40,998 nucleotides of DNA from an uncultured Pelagibacteraceae bacterium (GTDB taxonomy: Bacteria; Pseudomonadota; Alphaproteobacteria; Pelagibacterales; Pelagibacteraceae), in assembly GCA_902580445.1 (NCBI GenBank), contig CACHKQ010000006.1, positions 1 to 40,998 of the forward strand, written 5' to 3'. The position numbers and the translations under genes are program-made. The notes under the pieces are model-generated. The model ran no database searches. It was not told the origin of the DNA and saw only the letters and a program-made list of their open reading frames with translations. Shown here piece after piece: positions 37,265 to 40,998 of this stretch (position 1 is its first letter; the number at the start of each line of letters is the position of its first letter).

Positions 37265-38127
37265 TGACGGATAAAAAAATTTTAGACAATATTAAAAAAC
37301 TTAGAGAAATAACAGGCGTTGGCTTTTCAGATTGCAAACTCGCTATAACTGAATCAAATGGTGATATAGAAAAGGCAATTGAGTATCTTAGAAAAAAAGG
37401 TATTGCAAAAGCTTCAAAAAAAATGAGCCGTATTGCTGCTGATGGTTTAATATTGGTAAATGAAAAAGATGGGAACGTCTCAGCTCTTGAGATCAATAGT
37501 GAAACCGATTTTGTCGCTAAAAATAAAGATTTCATATCATTTTGTAAAGAGGTAGCGATTTTAAATTTTAAAAATAAAGCAGATTTGAGCAAATTAAATA
37601 AAAGTAAAATGAGTGATAATAAAACTGTGGAAGAAAATCTTGTAACGTTAATCTCCAAAATAGGTGAAAAAATTACCATAAGAAGAAGTAAGTATTTTGA
37701 CAGTGATGGCAAAAATTTTTTTTATGTTCACAATTCGTCTGAAAAAAATATTGGCAAGGTTATTTCAATTGTTAAACTTTCAAATACAAATACTAAAGAC
37801 TTAGATTTTGTTGGAACTAAACTTGCAATGCATATAGCTGCTCAGTCACCATTAGCAATAAATGATAAGGGAATTAAAAAAGATGTACTAGATAAAGAGC
37901 TTGAAATCATAAAAGAAGAGTTAGAAAATAGTGGAAAAAAACCTGATATGATTGAAAAAATTGCCAATGGAAAAATTAAAAAGTTTATTTCAGAAAATAC
38001 ATTGCTAAATCAAACTTGGATAATGGATACAAAAATTACAGTTAGCGAGTTTTTGAAACAATATTCAAGTAATGGAGAAATAAATGTTATAGATTTTGTG
38101 AGATACAAAGTTGGTGAAGGAATTTAA
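37264..38127 (+). CDS. tsf: Elongation factor Ts
   Basis: EF-Ts is the nucleotide-exchange factor for EF-Tu. The UBA-like N-terminal domain has LREITGVGFSDCKLAITESNGDIEKAIEYLRKKG (about 13-46), and the signature ALEINSETDFVAKNKDF follows near 75-90. The core subdomains include GTKLAMHIAAQSPLAI. The 287-residue length is normal. The ATG at 37264 lies nine bases after the rpsB stop. The gene that usually follows, pyrH, is absent; frr comes next after five bases. Confidence 0.96.
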   Translation: MTDKKILDNIKKLREITGVGFSDCKLAITESNGDIEKAIEYLRKKGIAKASKKMSRIAADGLILVNEKDGNVSALEINSETDFVAKNKDFISFCKEVAILNFKNKADLSKLNKSKMSDNKTVEENLVTLISKIGEKITIRRSKYFDSDGKNFFYVHNSSEKNIGKVISIVKLSNTNTKDLDFVGTKLAMHIAAQSPLAINDKGIKKDVLDKELEIIKEELENSGKKPDMIEKIANGKIKKFISENTLLNQTWIMDTKITVSEFLKQYSSNGEINVIDFVRYKVGEGI

Positions 38128-38132
38128 ATCAA

Positions 38133-38690
38133 GTGGATATTTTTAACATAAAAGAACTAACAATAAAAATGGGCAAAACAATTGCATCATATAAAAAGGA
38201 TATTGCTACTTTAAGAACTGGAAGAGCTAACCCTGCTATGTTGGACCTAATAAGAATAGATGTATACGGTCAAAAGATGCCAATTAATCAGTTAGCCTCG
38301 GTAACTATTCCAGAACCAAGAACCATATCAATACAAGTATGGGATAAAAACAACGTAACTCTTGTAGATACTGAAATTAAAAAATCAAATCTTGGTGTAA
38401 ACCCTCAAGTTGATGGACAAATTTTAAGAATACGTATTCCTCAACTTACTGAGGAAAGAAGAAAAGAATTAACAAAAGTATTAAAAAATTTGGGTGAAAA
38501 GGCAAAAGTATCAATAAGAAATTTAAGAAGAGAGTCCAATGATAATATAAAAAGTTTGCTAAAAGAAAAAAAAATTGGTGAAGATGAAAGCAAGAGTTTT
38601 GAAAATCAAGTGCAAAAAAGTACCGATGAAAATATTTCGCTTATTGAAAAAATATTAGTAGAAAAAGAAAAAGAAATATTAACTTTATGA
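38133..38690 (+). CDS. frr: Ribosome recycling factor, GTG start
   Basis: RRF splits post-termination ribosomes with EF-G. The 185-residue protein has the diagnostic LRTGRANPAMLDLIRIDVYGQKMPINQLASV block (about 27-58). VNPQVDGQILRIRIPQLTEERRKEL and the helical KAKVSIRNLRRESNDNIKSLLKE follow. The start is a GTG at 38133; the family N-terminus and length support it, and no ATG is better placed. The stop overlaps uppS as ATGA. Confidence 0.95.
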   Translation: MDIFNIKELTIKMGKTIASYKKDIATLRTGRANPAMLDLIRIDVYGQKMPINQLASVTIPEPRTISIQVWDKNNVTLVDTEIKKSNLGVNPQVDGQILRIRIPQLTEERRKELTKVLKNLGEKAKVSIRNLRRESNDNIKSLLKEKKIGEDESKSFENQVQKSTDENISLIEKILVEKEKEILTL

Positions 38691-39364
38691 ATAAGGTCAA
38701 CCATATTGCCATTATTATGGATGGAAATGGTAGATGGGGTAAAAAAAAAGGAAAAAATAGAAATTTTGGACATCAAAATGGAATAAAGGTGATTGAAAAA
38801 ATTGTAAAATCATCAATAAAAATTAATGTACCAATATTAACATTTTATACATTTTCGAGTGAAAATTGGAAAAGACCAAAAAAAGAAATTAGCTTTTTAT
38901 TTAAACTAATAAACTTTTATTTTATTAAAGAAATAAATAGCTTAATTAAAAATAACATTAAAATTAATGTTATTGGTAATATTAAAATTCTTCCAAAAAA
39001 GGTAAGATCTTGTTTGATTGAATCGATGAGAAAAACAAAAAAATGTAATAAAATTTTAGTTAATTTAGCAATTAATTATGGATCACATAACGAAATAATA
39101 GAAGCAAGCAAACACTTAAAAAGAAAAAAATTAATGATTAATGTTAAAAACTTACAAAAAAATTTATATACAAAAAATCAACCTAGCCCAGATATATTGA
39201 TTAGAACGGGAGGAAAAAAAAGGTTGAGTAATTTTTTACTTTGGCAAATTGCTTACACTGAAATTTACTTTGTAAACAAGCTCTGGCCAGATTTCAGTAT
39301 TATGGATTATAAAAAGATTATAAATAATTTCAAAAATGTTAAAAGGAATTATGGAAACATATGA
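38687..39364 (+). CDS. uppS: Undecaprenyl diphosphate synthase (cis-prenyltransferase)
   Basis: UppS extends farnesyl diphosphate with isopentenyl units to make the C55 lipid carrier for peptidoglycan and other cell-wall glycans. The 225-residue protein has HIAIIMDGNGRWGKKKG at residues 6-22 (Asp12 binds diphosphate), TFYTFSSENWKRP, and the C-terminal DILIRTGGKKRLSNFLLWQIAYTEIYF with WPDF. Slightly short for the usual 240-250 residues but complete. It overlaps frr and cdsA by four bases each. Confidence 0.95.
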   Translation: MNKVNHIAIIMDGNGRWGKKKGKNRNFGHQNGIKVIEKIVKSSIKINVPILTFYTFSSENWKRPKKEISFLFKLINFYFIKEINSLIKNNIKINVIGNIKILPKKVRSCLIESMRKTKKCNKILVNLAINYGSHNEIIEASKHLKRKKLMINVKNLQKNLYTKNQPSPDILIRTGGKKRLSNFLLWQIAYTEIYFVNKLWPDFSIMDYKKIINNFKNVKRNYGNI

Positions 39365-40017
39365 GCAATATTAAAAAAAGAATATTTTCATCAATCATAA
39401 TTTTACCAGTTTCTCTTTTTTTTATACTTAAAGGAGGCAATTATATTGTTTCTTTTTTATATGCAATTTTGATATTAGGAAATTTCGAAGTCTTTTCAGC
39501 ATTTAAAAGAAAACTAACAATTATTTTAATTGATCTTATACTTGTTATTTCTTTATTAGCCGTTTTATTTTTAAGAAATGATACTGCATCATCATTTTTT
39601 TTATTACTTTGGGTGATTATATTGACTATTCTATCTGACGTGGGTGGCTATCTTTTTGGTAAATTCTTTAAAGGAAAAAAAATATCAAAAATAAGCCCAA
39701 ACAAAACATATTCTGGTGTGATTGGATCTTTTGTATTTTCAATTTTTTCCGTATTTGTAATTGATATGATTGTTGAAATATTTACAGGTATAGATAATAA
39801 TTTTTTTTTAAAACTTAAATTTTTTATTCTTGCAATAGTATTTTCTACAACTGCACAATTGGGTGATTTAACAATTTCTTATTTTAAAAGACTTGAAAGA
39901 ATTAAAGATACAGGAAGAATTATTCCGGGGCATGGAGGAATCTTTGATAGAATAGACGGCTTAATGTTTGTAGTTATATTAGCTTACATTTTATATACTT
40001 TAAAAATATTTCCATGA
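39361..40017 (+). CDS. cdsA: Phosphatidate cytidylyltransferase
   Basis: CdsA makes CDP-diacylglycerol from phosphatidate and CTP in the inner membrane. The 218-residue protein contains several hydrophobic segments in its first 100 residues. The conserved SDVGGYLFGKFFKGKKISKISPNKTYSGVIG follows, and near the C-terminus the family signature runs SYFKRLERIKDTGRIIPGHGGIFDRIDG. It is shorter than the E. coli enzyme (285 residues) because the N-terminal part is trimmed, as often in Alphaproteobacteria. With plsY upstream, two steps of phospholipid synthesis are in this window. The stop overlaps dxr (ATGA). Confidence 0.94.
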   Translation: MSNIKKRIFSSIIILPVSLFFILKGGNYIVSFLYAILILGNFEVFSAFKRKLTIILIDLILVISLLAVLFLRNDTASSFFLLLWVIILTILSDVGGYLFGKFFKGKKISKISPNKTYSGVIGSFVFSIFSVFVIDMIVEIFTGIDNNFFLKLKFFILAIVFSTTAQLGDLTISYFKRLERIKDTGRIIPGHGGIFDRIDGLMFVVILAYILYTLKIFP

Positions 40018-40998
40018 AAAAAAAAAAGATTGCTATCTTAGGCTCCACAGGAAGTATAGGAAAAAATTCTCTTGAAGTTATAAAATTAAATAAAAAAAGC
40101 TTTAATATTAAATTATTATCTGCAAATTCGAACTATAAAGAAATCTGCATTCAAATAAAATTATTCAAACCTACCTATTTTGTAATTACAAACTATTTGG
40201 TTTATGTCAAAGTTAAATCCGAGTTCAAAAATAAAAGAATAAAAATTTACAACAATTTTAAAGATATACCATCAAAACTAAAATTTGATATTACCATAGC
40301 TGCCATTGTTGGAATCGCAGGCCTTGAGCCAACTATTCAGTTTTCTAAACAATCTAAAAAAATACTTTTAGCAAACAAAGAAAGTATAATTTGCGGATGG
40401 CATATTTTATCGAAAATAATAAAAAAAAATAAAACTGAATTAATTCCGATTGATTCCGAACATTTTTCAATAAATCAATTAACCCAAAATTATACAGATT
40501 CTGATATAAAAAAAATTTATATAACAGCTTCTGGTGGACCTTTTTTAAGAAGACCCCTTAGATCTTTTAAAAAAATTAAACCTAACGCTGCTTACAAACA
40601 TCCGAACTGGAACATGGGAAAAAAAATTTCAATAGACTCGTCAAATCTTATGAATAAAATATTAGAGTTAATTGAAGCCCATAGACTATTTTCATTTAAT
40701 CCAATAAAATATGAAATTATCATTCATCCACAATCACTAATTCATGCAATTGTTGTTTTTAAAAATGGACAGGGTAAATTTCTATATCACGAAACAGATA
40801 TGAAAATTCCTATTTCAAATGCCATTTATAATAATAGAGTTGATATTGATAAAATTATTAAAACTAGTAATAATTTTATTAAGAATTTAAGAAATATTAA
40901 ATTTGAAAAAGTTGATAAAAAAAGATTTCCAATTGTTACTTTGGCTAAAGAGAAATATTTATCAAAGTCAGGTCCGATAATTCTTAATGCTAGCAATG
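40014..40998 (+). CDS. dxr: 1-deoxy-D-xylulose 5-phosphate reductoisomerase (3' end outside window)
   Basis: DXR makes 2-C-methyl-D-erythritol 4-phosphate, the committed step of the non-mevalonate isoprenoid pathway that feeds UppS. The frame from the ATG at 40014 is open through the window end (328 codons of an expected 380-400). The NADPH loop KIAILGSTGSIGKNSLEV is at residues 5-22. IAAIVGIAGLEPT, LLANKESIICG, the metal and substrate block PIDSEHFSINQL, TASGGPFLRRPL, HPNWNMGKKISIDSSNLMNK, EAHRLFSF and IHPQSLIHA follow. It overlaps cdsA as ATGA. Confidence 0.96.
   Translation, partial: MKKKKIAILGSTGSIGKNSLEVIKLNKKSFNIKLLSANSNYKEICIQIKLFKPTYFVITNYLVYVKVKSEFKNKRIKIYNNFKDIPSKLKFDITIAAIVGIAGLEPTIQFSKQSKKILLANKESIICGWHILSKIIKKNKTELIPIDSEHFSINQLTQNYTDSDIKKIYITASGGPFLRRPLRSFKKIKPNAAYKHPNWNMGKKISIDSSNLMNKILELIEAHRLFSFNPIKYEIIIHPQSLIHAIVVFKNGQGKFLYHETDMKIPISNAIYNNRVDIDKIIKTSNNFIKNLRNIKFEKVDKKRFPIVTLAKEKYLSKSGPIILNASN

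Noticed and set aside
1-40998. tRNA genes, CRISPR arrays, insertion sequences or prophage genes
   Set aside because: Gaps between genes are too short for most of these, and I saw no cloverleaf, spaced repeats, inverted terminal repeats or transposase/integrase motifs.

Overview
The window is a very AT-rich (roughly 30% G+C by eye), extremely compact stretch of bacterial chromosome. I read it as an alphaproteobacterium of the SAR11 / Pelagibacterales type. The reasons are gene orders typical of Alphaproteobacteria (ruvX-gatC-gatA, pyrB-pyrC-plsY-topA, proS-lolC-lolD-dnaE, rpsB-tsf-frr-uppS-cdsA-dxr), a short prolyl-tRNA synthetase and a short-LID adenylate kinase, Lys/Asn/Ile-rich proteins, and genes that mostly abut or overlap. 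The longest gene-free gap is 112 bases (dnaE to rpsB), so no stretch over 300 bases lacks a gene. Retained pantothenate, pyrimidine and UDP-sugar genes argue against a Rickettsia-like intracellular organism. I saw no tRNA, rRNA, CRISPR array, insertion sequence or prophage.

Layout. (1) Bases 1-9666 carry the end of the S10 operon plus the spc and alpha operons on the + strand: rplV (partial), rpsC, rplP, rpmC, rpsQ, rplN, rplX, rplE, rpsN, rpsH, rplF, rplR, rpsE, rplO, secY, adk, then rpsM, rpsK, rpoA, rplQ. A good sigma70-like promoter lies at the adk/rpsM junction, and rpmD is missing from its usual place. (2) Bases 9684-15609 hold an RluC-like pseudouridine synthase, lipB (-), mgtE (+), panC (-), galU and ugd (+). 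(3) Bases 15604-24023 are a - strand block, read from its 5' end: ruvX, pyrB, a dihydroorotase homologue, plsY, an FkbM-like methyltransferase, a GT4-like glycosyltransferase, topA and a RidA-family gene. The methyltransferase/glycosyltransferase pair sits where dprA is normally found and is the one clearly accessory element. (4) Bases 24077-36344 run on the + strand: gatC, gatA, gatB, coaX, rnj, proS, lolC, lolD, dnaE, nearly all translationally coupled. (5) Bases 36345-40998 contain an rpsB promoter, a structured S2-type leader, then rpsB, tsf, frr, uppS, cdsA and a dxr cut by the window end; pyrH is missing from its usual place between tsf and frr.

Function. The content is overwhelmingly core: ribosome assembly and translation factors, RNA polymerase alpha, secretion, tRNA-dependent amidation, replication, RNA turnover, phospholipid and isoprenoid precursors, lipoprotein release, pyrimidines and cofactors. 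galU/ugd and the methyltransferase/glycosyltransferase pair point to surface glycan synthesis. The points worth a second look are the gene pair in the dprA slot, a dihydroorotase homologue without its HxH metal motif, the pseudoknotted rpsB leader, and three convergent gene pairs whose stop codons share palindromic bases and leave no room for terminators. I do not see strong evidence for an undescribed multi-gene system.
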